This document shows positions 10,223 through 19,489 of a stretch of DNA of 64,000 nt, one piece after another; the stretch's first letter is position 1; each line of letters begins with the position of its first letter. Made by a program: the position numbers and the translations under genes. Origin of the DNA: Trichodesmium sp002260545 (GTDB taxonomy: Bacteria > Cyanobacteriota > Cyanobacteriia > Cyanobacteriales > Microcoleaceae); NCBI RefSeq assembly GCF_050016015.1, contig NZ_JBNHEQ010000167.1, positions 1 through 64,000 on the forward strand. The letters are read 5' to 3'. The notes under the pieces were generated by a model. That model ran no database searches, was not told the DNA's origin, and was given only the letters and a program-made list of their open reading frames with translations.

Positions 10223-10263
10223 CCTCTGGCTGTTAGCTCCGCATTCCGCAGGAAAGCCAGAGG
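10223..10263. repeat. Palindromic small dispersed repeat in the atpD-atpC spacer
   Basis: CCTCTGGCT (10223-10231) and AGCCAGAGG (10255-10263) form a 9-bp perfect stem around a 23-nt GC-rich centre. Adjacent to it (10190-10220) are TTATCAGTTATCA heptamer-like repeats. In the transcript this hairpin lies between the beta and epsilon subunit genes, and it has no U-run, so it is not a classical terminator. Confidence 0.8.
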
Positions 10264-10370
10264 TTTAAAATACTGAAGTTTATTTTTTTCGAGCCCCTGC
10301 AAGGGGTAGGAGACCTTATTTTTTGGTCAACATTTATTTCCTAGCTGAGGACGAACAGAGCAAATTATGA

Positions 10371-11825
10371 CTATGCTTCTGCCTTAAGTTTTTCAGCTTT
10401 AGCAATTACTTGGTCAATACCACCCACCATATAGAAAGCTTGCTCTGGTAAATCATCAAGTTCACCAGATAAAATCATTTTGAAGCCTTTCATGGTATCT
10501 TCCAACTTCACATATTGACCAGGAGAACCTGTAAATACTTCAGCTACAAAGAATGGCTGTGATAAGAAGCGCTCAATCTTACGAGCACGAGCTACAACTA
10601 GACGGTCATCTTCTGATAATTCATCTAAACCAAGAATGGCGATAATATCTTGAAGTTCCTTGTATCTTTGTAGAGTAGATTGTACTGAACGAGCAACATT
10701 ATAGTGGTCATCACCAACTACGCTTGGTTGCAACATAGTAGATGTAGAATTCAATGGGTCAACTGCTGGATAAATACCCTTAGAAGCAAGACCCCTTGAT
10801 AATACTGTAGTAGCATCTAGGTGAGCAAAAGTAGTAGCAGGTGCAGGGTCTGTCAAGTCATCCGCAGGTACATATACTGCTTGAATAGAAGTAATTGAAC
10901 CTTCTTTTGTGGATGTAATACGTTCTTGTAATTCACCCATCTCTGTACCAAGAGTAGGCTGATATCCCACCGCAGATGGCATTCTTCCTAAAAGAGCAGA
11001 TACTTCAGAACCAGCTTGTACAAATCGGAAGATATTGTCAATGAATAGCAGTACGTCTTGCTTACTAACATCCCGGAAATATTCTGCCATTGTCAAAGCT
11101 GACAGACCAACACGCATCCTAGCTCCTGGTGGTTCGTTCATCTGACCATAGACCAAGGCCACTTTAGATTCACCGAGGTTTTCTGGGTTAATTACTCCAG
11201 ACTCAACCATCTCATTGTAAAGGTCATTACCTTCACGAGTCCGCTCTCCCACACCACCAAAAACGGATACTCCACCGTGAGCTTTAGCGATGTTGTTAAT
11301 TAATTCCATGATGATAACGGTTTTACCTACACCTGCACCACCAAATAGACCAATTTTTCCACCACGACGATAAGGCGCAAGTAGGTCTACAACTTTAATA
11401 CCAGTTTCAAAAACGGAAGGCTTAGTTTCTAACTCTACAAGTTTAGGAGCTTGACGGTGAATAGGGGATGTGTCCTCGGTTCCAACTGGACCTAATTCGT
11501 CTACAGGTTCACCGACAACATTAAAGATTCTACCTAGAGTAGCAGTTCCTACAGGCACACTAATTGCAGCACGGGAATCTACTACTTCCATGCCACGCAC
11601 TAGGCCATCTGTAGCACTCATGGCCACAGCTCGAACTTGGTTGTCACCTAGAAGTTGTTGTACTTCACAAGTTACAGAAATATCTTGTCCTGCTTCGTTT
11701 TGGCCTGTAATTGTTAAGGCGTTGTAGATTTCTGGAAGATTTCCACTAGGGAATTTAGCATCTACTACTGGACCAATAATTTGAGTAATATATCCTACGT
11801 TTGTTTTTTCTGCGGTGCTTACCAT
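10371..11825 (-). CDS. atpD: F0F1 ATP synthase subunit beta
   Basis: The catalytic beta subunit makes ATP from ADP and phosphate in the F1 head on the thylakoid membrane. The 484-aa product has the Walker A loop GGAGVGKT at about residue 161, the GERTREGNDLY segment around 192-202, the Walker B strand VLLFIDNIFRF, and the conserved VPADDLTDPAPATTFAHLDA stretch, all characteristic. Length is normal. It is the first gene of the two-gene atpD-atpC operon, with about 780 bp of non-coding DNA upstream that should contain the promoter. Confidence 0.98.
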   Translation of the reverse strand: MVSTAEKTNVGYITQIIGPVVDAKFPSGNLPEIYNALTITGQNEAGQDISVTCEVQQLLGDNQVRAVAMSATDGLVRGMEVVDSRAAISVPVGTATLGRIFNVVGEPVDELGPVGTEDTSPIHRQAPKLVELETKPSVFETGIKVVDLLAPYRRGGKIGLFGGAGVGKTVIIMELINNIAKAHGGVSVFGGVGERTREGNDLYNEMVESGVINPENLGESKVALVYGQMNEPPGARMRVGLSALTMAEYFRDVSKQDVLLFIDNIFRFVQAGSEVSALLGRMPSAVGYQPTLGTEMGELQERITSTKEGSITSIQAVYVPADDLTDPAPATTFAHLDATTVLSRGLASKGIYPAVDPLNSTSTMLQPSVVGDDHYNVARSVQSTLQRYKELQDIIAILGLDELSEDDRLVVARARKIERFLSQPFFVAEVFTGSPGQYVKLEDTMKGFKMILSGELDDLPEQAFYMVGGIDQVIAKAEKLKAEA

Positions 11826-12607
11826 TCTACTTATCTGTAATTATTGACTTATCCGAAATTGTTCGGAAAGGTGTTTGTTTGAAGATTAATATTTGACATC
11901 CTGCTTCATAAAACTTATATAAAATGGCACAATTAGTGACATTTCAATGTTTACTTCCTGCTTCTACGGTAACTGTCGGCAGCACAACCTCCACAGGCAT
12001 TCACGGTCAAGCCAACCGCATCTCTCGCTCTTTATACTTGCATCTCTAAATAGGCAGTCTATTAAGATATACCACACTCTAGGCCATTAAAGGTGATCGT
12101 AATTTAATAGCATATCCATTACATGAGCCCAACTAGAAACAAGTCCTAGAAAAACGTTCGAGTAAATGCTGCTAACTTTGAAGCTAGTCTTATGCTTTCC
12201 TCGACGTCCGTTTTTAGTCTCCAAGTGTCCCCTGGCGACAATTTAACAACCTTTTCCCCCTAAAAATCTTGGTTAGGGGGAATTGACATTTTGAAATTGT
12301 GCTTCAAGACATGAGTTTCTCATTGACTTTCCGCTTTTCCCGGACAAATACGGGACATTTCAATTCTTAAGAAAAACCTTAGTTGTCCTAAAAGGGCTAG
12401 GGTTGAAACCCAATTTTCCGGTCATTTTTTAGATTATCACTGAAGCGTTCATCCAGGATAATATTAATTATTTTGCTCGCTAATTTTCTATATGATACAG
12501 GAGGATAAGTAGGCACATATATCACTTTATGTCAATATTGTCAAATTAAAAAAAATAAATTATGTCAACAATAATGTTACAATTATCCGTCGTCGTTATA
12601 TTATTAC
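11826..12607. other. Spacer upstream of atpD, downstream of minE
   Basis: No gene is supported. This should contain the atpD promoter and 5' leader (reading leftwards) and the 3' end of the min cluster. It holds several CCC/GGG-containing stretches near 12230-12300, such as TTTCCCCCTAAAAATCTTGG, but no confident hairpin terminator or tRNA. Confidence 0.55.
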
Positions 12608-12892
12608 TTAACTATTATCAGTATCTGGGTTGGCCCTAATACGTTTTATAGGTAAATTGGCTACTAAAGCTGTAGCTCTTTGATTATTTTCTAACAAAAA
12701 TTCTGAATCGCTATCATCTATTTCGACATAACGAGATACTACTTCCATAATTTCTTTTCTCATTGCTTCAATTAATTCTGGATTGAGATCGGCACGGTCA
12801 TGGGCAATAACCAATTTTAGACGACGCTTAACCTCGTCACGACTCTTAGGAGTATTTTTAGAAAAAAGTTTTTCTAGAATTTCGTTTAGCAT
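12608..12892 (-). CDS. minE: Cell division topological specificity factor MinE
   Basis: MinE stimulates MinD ATPase activity and drives MinCD oscillation so that FtsZ rings form at midcell. The 94-aa product has the N-terminal membrane-targeting/MinD-binding part (MLNEILEKLFSKN, then SRDEVKRRLKLVIAHDR) and the C-terminal dimerisation part (ELIEAMRKEIMEVVSRYVEID). Length is typical. It follows minD by 60 bp on the same strand, so the two are probably co-transcribed. Confidence 0.97.
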   Translation of the reverse strand: MLNEILEKLFSKNTPKSRDEVKRRLKLVIAHDRADLNPELIEAMRKEIMEVVSRYVEIDDSDSEFLLENNQRATALVANLPIKRIRANPDTDNS

Positions 12893-12952
12893 TAGCTTAT
12901 CTTTGAACTAAGATAATTCATAAATGAATTAGGTTTAGTAAATTTTCAAGGG

Positions 12953-13759
12953 TCAAATAACTTTAGATGACAATAGTTTACGCAGCCAAGTAAAAAAGTT
13001 TTCCTGTGGGGGGTTTAAGTCTATAAACTCTACTTTTTCTCCATCCAAACGACGAGCAATATTATTAAATTCTGAACCTGCCTGAGAAAGATTTTCTGAT
13101 AATACTAAAGGTTCTCCTCGGTTAGTAGATACAATTACTTTTTCATCATCTGGAATAATTCCCATCAGTGGAATAGCAAGTATTTCCTCTACATCTTGTA
13201 CAGACATCATTTCATCAGCTTGCACCATCAGGGGTCTAATCCGATTAACTATTAGATGGATATTCCTGACGTTATTTGCTTCTAGGAGTCCAATTACTCT
13301 GTCTGCATCACGGACAGCAGATATTTCTGGGGTTGTAATAATTATAGCTTCTTGGGCTGGCGCGATCGCATTCTGGAAACCCTGTTCAATTCCAGCAGGA
13401 GAGTCGATTAAAATATAGTCATATTTTGGCATCAACATATTTACTAATTCCTGCATTTGTTGAGGAGTAACTACCTCTTTCATCCGGTTTTGGGCAGCAG
13501 GTAGAAGAGATAAACGGGGTTGTCGCTTATCCCTAACTATTGCTTGCTCAAGGCGACAGTCTCCTGCTAAAACTTCCACTGCTGTATAGACAATTCTATT
13601 TTCCAAACCCAGAAGTAAGTCCAAATTTCTCAAACCGAAATCTGCATCAATTACTGCGACTCGGCGACCTTGTTGAGCTAAAGCCATGCCCAAGTTGGCT
13701 GTGCAGGTAGTTTTTCCCACTCCACCTTTACCAGAAGTAATCACAATAATTCTGCTCAT
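12953..13759 (-). CDS. minD: Septum site-determining protein MinD
   Basis: A membrane-cycling ParA-type ATPase that recruits MinC. The 268-aa product has the deviant Walker A motif SGKGGVGKTT at residues 9-18, the DADFGLRNLD switch segment at 39-48, and the DSPAGIEQGF segment near 119. The C-terminal amphipathic membrane-targeting helix (FFTWLRKLLSSK) is at the very end. It lies between minC and minE in the usual order. Confidence 0.98.
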   Translation of the reverse strand: MSRIIVITSGKGGVGKTTCTANLGMALAQQGRRVAVIDADFGLRNLDLLLGLENRIVYTAVEVLAGDCRLEQAIVRDKRQPRLSLLPAAQNRMKEVVTPQQMQELVNMLMPKYDYILIDSPAGIEQGFQNAIAPAQEAIIITTPEISAVRDADRVIGLLEANNVRNIHLIVNRIRPLMVQADEMMSVQDVEEILAIPLMGIIPDDEKVIVSTNRGEPLVLSENLSQAGSEFNNIARRLDGEKVEFIDLNPPQENFFTWLRKLLSSKVI

Positions 13760-14256
13760 AAGCTATTAGACATTAAGTAATTGTATATAGTCAATTTTTG
13801 TTACAATACAAAGGGTTATTTTGTCAATAAAATTTTGTTTTTGCCAAATTAAGTTAGTTAGCAAAGACTTCAAAACTGATATATTCTAAACCTTGTATGA
13901 GTATTTTTCCCGCTTAAATTTTAACTGTTTATCTTGAGGCCATTAATTGCCAGAGGTTAAAAATATAATTTTTGGAGATTTCTCATCTATAAATTCCTAA
14001 ATAAATTTATCAAAATAATGGGGTAGCACAACCCTGCCTTAATTGGCAAAATGTTTTTGGAAGGTTACTTACCGAATAATTAAGGTTTAAAGCCTCTCAC
14101 TCGCCGTGGAGAAACAATGAATTTTTTTCCTTTTATTCAATCCTATCCGTTTTAGGGAGAGGTAATTATCAATTATCCATTATCAATTATCAATTATTGA
14201 AGCATCCCCATTATAAAAACAACTTCTGACTTATGAATTCTGACTTCTGACTTCAT
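13760..14256. other. minC-minD spacer with heptamer repeats
   Basis: No gene is present. It is longer than usual for a min operon. It carries STRR heptamers (ATTATCAATTATCC type) near 14165-14200 and a TTCTGACTTATGAATTCTG run at 14222-14250. A second promoter for minD could lie here. Confidence 0.6.
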
Positions 14257-15048
14257 TTAACGATATATCTTAGCAAAATCTTTAACTCTGCTAATCCGAA
14301 TCCCTTGGTCTACCACATAAGCCACTTCAGGATAAAATTGAGCTGGTGGTTTTTCTGGCCCTCTAGCAACTTGCTCGGCAATTCTAATGAGAGTTGGTTC
14401 CATTTGCAAAGTCATAATTACGCTCTTAGAATTTCCTTTAGCACCTGCATGGACTACTCCCCGTAAACGACCCCATACAAGAATATCCCCATCTGCAATA
14501 ACAGAGCCACCGGGATTTATGTCTCCTACAATTATTATGGTACCTGGATGCCGAATTTCTACTCCAGAACGTACAGTCATTTGTAGATAAAGTGGTTCAG
14601 CTAAGGGTTGAACTTTTTTTGTAGGAGTTTGACTTAGGGTAGTCAAGGCAGATTTTTGTTCCACAGAATAGCCTACTGTAGCAGCAGCTACAGCAGTCTG
14701 ACGACGTGATGTGCTAACTCTTTCCAATTTTAGTTCTACTTCTAAAAGAGCTTCGGCAATTTCTTGGAGTTGACGAGTATCTAATAGACGGTCAAATGCA
14801 ATTAGCTCTACTTCTGTTTTTGGCTGCCAAAATCTCTCTCCCGCCTTGAGGCGTTGCTTTAACTGTTGCCAAATTTCTGTCCAGGTCATAGCTGTTGGAC
14901 TTTCTATCTCACCACTATTAGATTCTGGTGGCAATAGTAATAACAACTTTCCTTCCTCTGTTTTGAACCTAACTTGTAAGTTGGTACTTACTTCTTGTGT
15001 TGAGGTGGAAGTAGTTGAGACGGAGGCATCAGAAGCATCAGAAGACAT
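14257..15048 (-). CDS. minC: Septum site-determining protein MinC
   Basis: MinC inhibits FtsZ polymerisation away from midcell. The 263-aa product has an N-terminal FtsZ-binding part with an extra Ser/Thr-rich extension (residues 1-24). The C-terminal beta-helix domain (about 150-255) includes the family pattern RSGVEIRHPGTIIIVGDINPGGSV, ADGDILVWGRLRGVVHAGA and AYVVDQ. It is the first gene of the min group on the minus strand. The Ser/Thr-rich N-terminus is typical of some cyanobacterial MinC proteins. Confidence 0.95.
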   Translation of the reverse strand: MSSDASDASVSTTSTSTQEVSTNLQVRFKTEEGKLLLLLPPESNSGEIESPTAMTWTEIWQQLKQRLKAGERFWQPKTEVELIAFDRLLDTRQLQEIAEALLEVELKLERVSTSRRQTAVAAATVGYSVEQKSALTTLSQTPTKKVQPLAEPLYLQMTVRSGVEIRHPGTIIIVGDINPGGSVIADGDILVWGRLRGVVHAGAKGNSKSVIMTLQMEPTLIRIAEQVARGPEKPPAQFYPEVAYVVDQGIRISRVKDFAKIYR

Positions 15049-15115
15049 AGAGTATGGAATGTTTTTTATCTTTTTCCTATAGGCAAACTATCCTATCATA
15101 TCAGTTATAGCGCTA

Positions 15116-15170
15116 GGGAATAGGGAATAGGGAATAGGGAATAGGGAACAGGGAATAGGGAACAGGAAAC
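15116..15170. repeat. Heptamer tandem repeat (GGGAATA/GGGAACA)n
   Basis: About seven to eight copies of a 7-bp unit GGGAATA with GGGAACA variants. The same unit recurs in reverse orientation near 30165-30205, 40585-40615 and 62812-62842. The surrounding gap (15049-15349) has no gene. It ends in TCAGAAGTCAGGATTCAGGAG-like repeats before the GNAT gene. Confidence 0.85.
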
Positions 15171-15406
15171 AGCAGACTGCCAAGGGGTTTCAGGATTTAG
15201 AAAATGTCAAATACCTTAATGGGTAGCGCTATATTAGTTCAGAATTGTGCTGATAGAGTCAGAAGTCAGGATTCAGGAGTCAGGAGTCGGGAGCTAATTT
15301 CAAGATGCTCTCTACTCAAGTCGTAACTACTAAAATAAATCAGATAATTATGAGCATTAAAACAGTAATACCTCGTTTTTATAGAGGTGAAACAGAATTA
15401 GAGGCG

Positions 15407-15429
15407 TTCGCGCAGCGGTGCGGAGCACT
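15407..15429. repeat. 23-bp small dispersed repeat inside GNAT gene 1
   Basis: The 23 bases between GAGGCG and ATCGCT (starting TTCGCGCAGCGG and ending GGAGCACT) interrupt what would otherwise be a HIP1 site (GCGATCGC). Removing them restores an uninterrupted frame reading ...ETELEAIARLLNNSKS. The same 23 bp, with one base change, sits at the same codon of the paralogue (21432-21454). Confidence 0.85.
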
Positions 15430-16353
15430 ATCGCTAGATTACTCAACAATAGTAAATCAGCTAATCAATTCCATGAATGGCCATCTCCCGCAGAAATGCT
15501 AATGCAATTTGAAAATCCTTTTGTAGATAAGCAGCGGGATATTTGTCTATGGGAAGATGGCAACAGTCAACTTGTAGCTATTGCGGGACTGATGATTCTT
15601 GAACTGGGAGAAGATATAGCAGGTATTTTGTGGTTCCGAGTCGCTCCTCAAACTCAAAATAATTTAGAAACTCAAATTCTGGAGTGGGGAGAGAAACGGA
15701 TGGGGGAAGTTGGTAGGGAAAGAAATGTCAAAGTTAAAGTGTTGTCTGGAGGACATAGTGATAATGTTGAACGCATAGCTTTATTAGAAAGTTGTGGTTT
15801 TAAAATTGAGCGGTATCTTCTGACGATGGAGCGATCGCTTACCGAACCCATTCCAGAAGCTAAATTTCCTGAAGGTTTCACCCTCAAAAATATAGATAAT
15901 GAAGCAGATGCAGCAGCTTGGGCAGAAATGTTTAATCAAACTTTTATTGATCATTGGAATCATCAAGATATAACTGTTGAATTTGTTAAGAATAAACTCA
16001 ACAATTCTAAATATCAACCAGAGTTAAGTTTAGTTGCGGTTGCGCCTGATGGTACTTTTGCTGCTTTTTGTGATTGTCAGATTCACCCTGAAAATAATGA
16101 ATTAAAAGGACGGAAAGATGGTATAATTTATATGCTGGGTACTCGACGTGGTTTTCGGAAACAGGGGTTGGGACGTGGTATTTTGCTGTCAGGGTTGAAA
16201 TTGTTGAAAATCAAAGGGATGGAAACGGCAATATTGTATGTTGATGCGGATAACCTTTCAGGTGCGACGCGACTTTATGAGTCGGTGTGTTTCAAGAGAG
16301 TTAATACTCAGATAGCTTATGTGAAAGAAGTTTCTTCAATAATTGATAATTGA
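15418..16353 (+). CDS. Tandem GNAT-domain acetyltransferase (frameshifted N-terminus)
   Basis: The product resembles proteins with two GCN5-related acetyltransferase domains, as in MshD-type enzymes. Residues about 20-130 form a degenerate first GNAT domain. Residues about 145-300 form the second, with the acetyl-CoA loop region GTRRGFRKQGLGRGILLSGL and a C-terminal NLSGATRLYESVCFKR signature. Substrate unknown. The natural start is probably ATG 15350 (MSIKTVIPRFYRGETELEA), but a 23-bp repeat (15407-15429) shifts the frame. The longest frame then begins at GTG 15418, which lies inside the repeat itself. So it is either a recent pseudogene or one re-started from the repeat, missing only about 20 residues. 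Confidence 0.75.
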   Translation: MRSTIARLLNNSKSANQFHEWPSPAEMLMQFENPFVDKQRDICLWEDGNSQLVAIAGLMILELGEDIAGILWFRVAPQTQNNLETQILEWGEKRMGEVGRERNVKVKVLSGGHSDNVERIALLESCGFKIERYLLTMERSLTEPIPEAKFPEGFTLKNIDNEADAAAWAEMFNQTFIDHWNHQDITVEFVKNKLNNSKYQPELSLVAVAPDGTFAAFCDCQIHPENNELKGRKDGIIYMLGTRRGFRKQGLGRGILLSGLKLLKIKGMETAILYVDADNLSGATRLYESVCFKRVNTQIAYVKEVSSIIDN

Positions 16354-16572
16354 TAATGGATAATTGATAATTACGTCTCCCTAAAAACGGATAGGATTGA
16401 ATAAAAGGAAAATAAATTCATTGTTTCTCTTGATCTAGTTGGCTTTAAATCTTAATTATTCGGTAAAGTATATTATTATAGCTTTAAGCATTCAGCATTC
16501 AGCTCAAGTCAAAACTATTAATTGTAAAGGAATTCAATTTGATAATAGAATAGTTTTTGAATGAAAAAATCT

Positions 16573-17154
16573 CTAATCTAATTGTAATCGTTGCAGTTCA
16601 TTACAAGCATGATGTAGGGAATATGGAGCATTTTCATCAAGTCCTTGAGGACAAATATCCGATGCTAATTTTGTTGCTGAAGCTTCAGCTAATGTAATTC
16701 TTTCCGTTGTATTTAGAGTTTTCTTTTTGTAGTCATCTTGTTCATTGCAATCTTGATTACCGTTAATATAAGAAAACCAAGTTTCTATATTTCTGGCAGG
16801 TACAAAAATAGCTATTTTTTCATTAGGTAAACGCATATCTTTGTTTCGCTCTCTTTCTTCTTTATTCACAGCCATATTCAGAGAACGAATTCTTTCATCT
16901 ATAGTTTTATCGTCAGCATCAATCATTACTATTACTGCAATATCTTGAGAATTTTTTGTTCTTCTATAACTTTTTAAAATTTGAGGATAATACTTTAAAA
17001 TCGAAGCATTATTATTTTCAACTTTCATCCCTGTCGTTTTTGGGAAACAGGTAATATCTCTAGATGATAAACCTCGGCAAATTAAATATTTTCTAATGAA
17101 TCTTTCTTGGTCAATATCTTCACACAAAATTGTTACTTTAGTCATTTTTAGCAA
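16573..17154 (-). CDS. TOPRIM-like protein paired with an AAA ATPase
   Basis: A 193-aa protein with what looks like a TOPRIM-type metal site: an N-terminal hydrophobic strand ending in an acidic residue (VTILCEDIDQERFIRKYL, Glu at about residue 12), then a strand ending in DAD (IAVIVMIDADDKTIDER, about residues 71-87). A later conserved-looking segment is KIAIFVPARNIETWF. It lies 128 bp downstream of an AAA ATPase on the same strand, an arrangement seen in OLD-like, Gabija-like and PARIS-like ATPase/nuclease pairs. I cannot assign it to one of those. Probable role is nucleic-acid cleavage in defence or repair, by inference only. Confidence 0.65.
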   Translation of the reverse strand: MLKMTKVTILCEDIDQERFIRKYLICRGLSSRDITCFPKTTGMKVENNNASILKYYPQILKSYRRTKNSQDIAVIVMIDADDKTIDERIRSLNMAVNKEERERNKDMRLPNEKIAIFVPARNIETWFSYINGNQDCNEQDDYKKKTLNTTERITLAEASATKLASDICPQGLDENAPYSLHHACNELQRLQLD

Positions 17155-17233
17155 TATTAATTTAGAAGTAAATAGTTAGAATCAGGATTAAAATTATAGG
17201 AGTAAAATAATTGCTTTGATCGTCATATAATGG

Positions 17234-17260
17234 GTAGGGGCGAATGCCATTCGCCCCTAC
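17234..17260. repeat. Perfect 13-bp palindromic repeat
   Basis: GTAGGGGCGAATG and CATTCGCCCCTAC are perfect inverted copies around one central C. It lies between the ATPase and the TOPRIM-like gene, reads the same on both strands, and would form a very stable hairpin in the mRNA. Similar GTAGGGGC... repeats recur in other spacers of the window. Confidence 0.85.
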
Positions 17261-17282
17261 AATATTTGATATGATTTCTTAT

Positions 17283-18434
17283 TCAATCATCATAAATCCA
17301 TCTAAGTTCTATCAGTTTAGCAATTGATAAACCTTCTTCATCTTCTTCAACAATTTTCTGTACCCGCACAGGTTGATTTTCTTGTCTTTCAAACCAATAA
17401 CCTGAATTACTAGCTAAATAGTTAATTAAAGATGGGTGATGGGAAATTAATATTGCTTGTTTTTGATTTGATTGACAATAATCAAAAAGTTTCATCAGCC
17501 AAGGTTGTATTTCTGGTAAAGCTAGAAAATTTTCTGGTTCATCAATACATAAAGTACAATCAGTTTCTGGAGTGCAAAATAGTAAGGTGTATAGGGCTAT
17601 TAATGTTTTTTGACCTTCTGATAATTCGTTGAGTTTATAAGATGTTTTACTAGGAAGATTAAAAATTGCCGAAAGAATTCTGACTTCTCCTGATTTTTGA
17701 TTTTGGAAAGAATTAAAACCTTTGATTATTTTTTGTAATTCTACTGTAAGTTCAAATATTTGATTCAGAAATTCTTGAGATAAATGACTATACCAAGCGG
17801 CATAGTTTGAAATATTTCTATTAGGATGTTTTTCCTCTTGACGGCTTTCTGTTGTCATGGCAAAAGGATTTATTTGAACAATAAAAAAATTGGCAATTAG
17901 TTTTTTAAAGGAAGTAAGTTTTTGTTGGTCTGGTCTTTCAGGAACAAAACCTACTCCTGAGCGTGAGAAATCAAAATATTCAAGCATAGCTCCTTCCGTG
18001 CTAGAGTAATCATTAAATAGTCTTGCAAAAGGAATTTCTCCGAAAGTCTGCTCGATATTAAACTCAAATAGAAGTTTTTTATTGAAGGTCAATTTTTCAT
18101 AACTCATTTTGGGAAAAGAATTATATGGATATTCGATTTCTAGAACATATAAATATGTGCCTCCATTTCCTGCAATTTCTAATTCAAATTTCTGGATAGG
18201 TGAGTTTTGCCATCTAGTTAAATCTTGCTGATGAAAAATTTCTGAGACTTGATAATATTTTCCAGTAGTTTCAAATTCTCCTAATATAAATTTTTGGAGT
18301 TTATGCAAAACTTCAAAAACTGTTGTTTTTCCCGAACCATTTCCTCCTAGTAGTAAATTTATATTTGAGAATTTAATTTCAAAGTTAACTAGACATTTAA
18401 AGTTGTTGACATAAAGTTTTTTTAGCATTGGCAA
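17283..18434 (-). CDS. AAA family (RecF/SMC-like) ATPase
   Basis: A 383-aa ATPase of the ABC-like AAA_21/AAA_15 type. The N-terminus has KKLYVNNFKCLVNFEIKF followed by Walker A GGNGSGKTT at about residues 31-39. An ABC-like signature LNELSEGQK occurs near 275, Walker B (CTLCIDEPENFL) near 297-308, and a switch His in ILISHHP near 337. There is no fused nuclease domain. The downstream 193-aa TOPRIM-like gene is the likely partner, as in split OLD-family systems. Substrate and trigger are unknown. No other defence genes are adjacent, except a broken restriction-like gene 16 kb away. Confidence 0.85.
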   Translation of the reverse strand: MPMLKKLYVNNFKCLVNFEIKFSNINLLLGGNGSGKTTVFEVLHKLQKFILGEFETTGKYYQVSEIFHQQDLTRWQNSPIQKFELEIAGNGGTYLYVLEIEYPYNSFPKMSYEKLTFNKKLLFEFNIEQTFGEIPFARLFNDYSSTEGAMLEYFDFSRSGVGFVPERPDQQKLTSFKKLIANFFIVQINPFAMTTESRQEEKHPNRNISNYAAWYSHLSQEFLNQIFELTVELQKIIKGFNSFQNQKSGEVRILSAIFNLPSKTSYKLNELSEGQKTLIALYTLLFCTPETDCTLCIDEPENFLALPEIQPWLMKLFDYCQSNQKQAILISHHPSLINYLASNSGYWFERQENQPVRVQKIVEEDEEGLSIAKLIELRWIYDD

Positions 18435-18754
18435 AATTAATAATTTGGAAAAAATAAGAAAGCACTTTTAGTATCTTGCCATTATCCAATACTACACAAG
18501 ATGGAAAAATGCTTTTTTTAAGGTAAAAAAGTTATTTATCTAAAACTATTTATCTTAATTTTTGAATTTTTATTTTAGACTTAATTACTGGAGAGTACAA
18601 GGTGCTTCTAAAAACGGTTTACTTTCAAGACTGAAAGTATTACTGGTAAAGCCTTATAACATTTATAGCTGTGAAATAGAGAAGGAGTGGTGATAGCCAT
18701 AGCTAGCAATGGCTATTTTAAGAACTTTGCACTGTCTAATTAATTCTCTAGCCT
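18435..18754. other. Spacer, nothing recognised
   Basis: About 320 bp between two minus-strand genes. It contains a short palindrome-like piece near 18610-18650 (ACTTTCAAGACTGAAAGT) and TAGCCATAGCTAGCAATGGCTA near 18695-18716, but no gene. Confidence 0.5.
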
Positions 18755-19489
18755 TTAAAAAGACTCTTTAAATGGTCTTAGATCGAGTTCGTGAGTCCAT
18801 GCACTCGAATGTTGTTGGTGAATAGCCCAATAGGTTTCCGCGATCGCTTCAAGTTGTAATAAACCCTCCTTACCTTTTTGGGAAACAAAATTTGGGAACC
18901 TTGTACGAGACTTTTCTCCATCAATAACACCATCAATAATGACATGAGCAACATGAATACCTTCGGGACCAAATTCTCGCGCCATCCCTTGAGCTAAAGC
19001 TCTCAAACCTGCTTTTGCTACTCCAAAAGCTGTAAAAGGTGGTTTTCCTCTTAAGGAAGCAGTCGCTCCCGTAAAAATAAGAGTACCTTGTTGTCGCTTT
19101 TTCATAGTAGCGATCGCTTGTTTGCCAAATAAAAATCCACCAAAACAATTTTGTTGCCAAAGGTTGATAAAAGTTTCGCTATCTGTTTCTAATAAGGGTG
19201 CGCGAATATTTTTACCAGCGTTGTAGACAGCAATATCAAGAGGATAACCTGCTTTTTCCACAACTGCAAATAGTTGTTCGACATCCTGTTCGACTGTTGC
19301 ATCAGTAACAACAGCAGTTGCGCTCCCACCTTGTTGTGCGATATTTTCCACAATTAACTGTAGTTTATCTCCGCTACGGCCAGCAACAAAAACGTGCAAA
19401 CCCTGGTTAGCAAAATATTTAGCAAGTGTTGCACCTAAGCCTTCTTCTGAACCAACACCCATCACAACTGCTGCAGATTTTTCGCTCAT
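18755..19489 (-). CDS. Short-chain dehydrogenase/reductase family protein
   Basis: A Rossmann-fold SDR of 244 aa from ATG 19489 (MSEKSAAVVMGVGSEEGLGA). This start is preferred over an upstream Met because an AGGAAG ribosome-binding site sits just before it. The nucleotide-binding Gly-rich loop is GVGSEEGLGA, and YNAGKN matches the NAG motif. The usual catalytic Tyr of YxxxK appears to be Phe: the segment reads PPFTAFGVAKAG, with the Lys kept. So the enzyme may have changed or lost its redox activity, or may use another residue. Substrate unknown. It is monocistronic. Confidence 0.85.
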   Translation of the reverse strand: MSEKSAAVVMGVGSEEGLGATLAKYFANQGLHVFVAGRSGDKLQLIVENIAQQGGSATAVVTDATVEQDVEQLFAVVEKAGYPLDIAVYNAGKNIRAPLLETDSETFINLWQQNCFGGFLFGKQAIATMKKRQQGTLIFTGATASLRGKPPFTAFGVAKAGLRALAQGMAREFGPEGIHVAHVIIDGVIDGEKSRTRFPNFVSQKGKEGLLQLEAIAETYWAIHQQHSSAWTHELDLRPFKESF

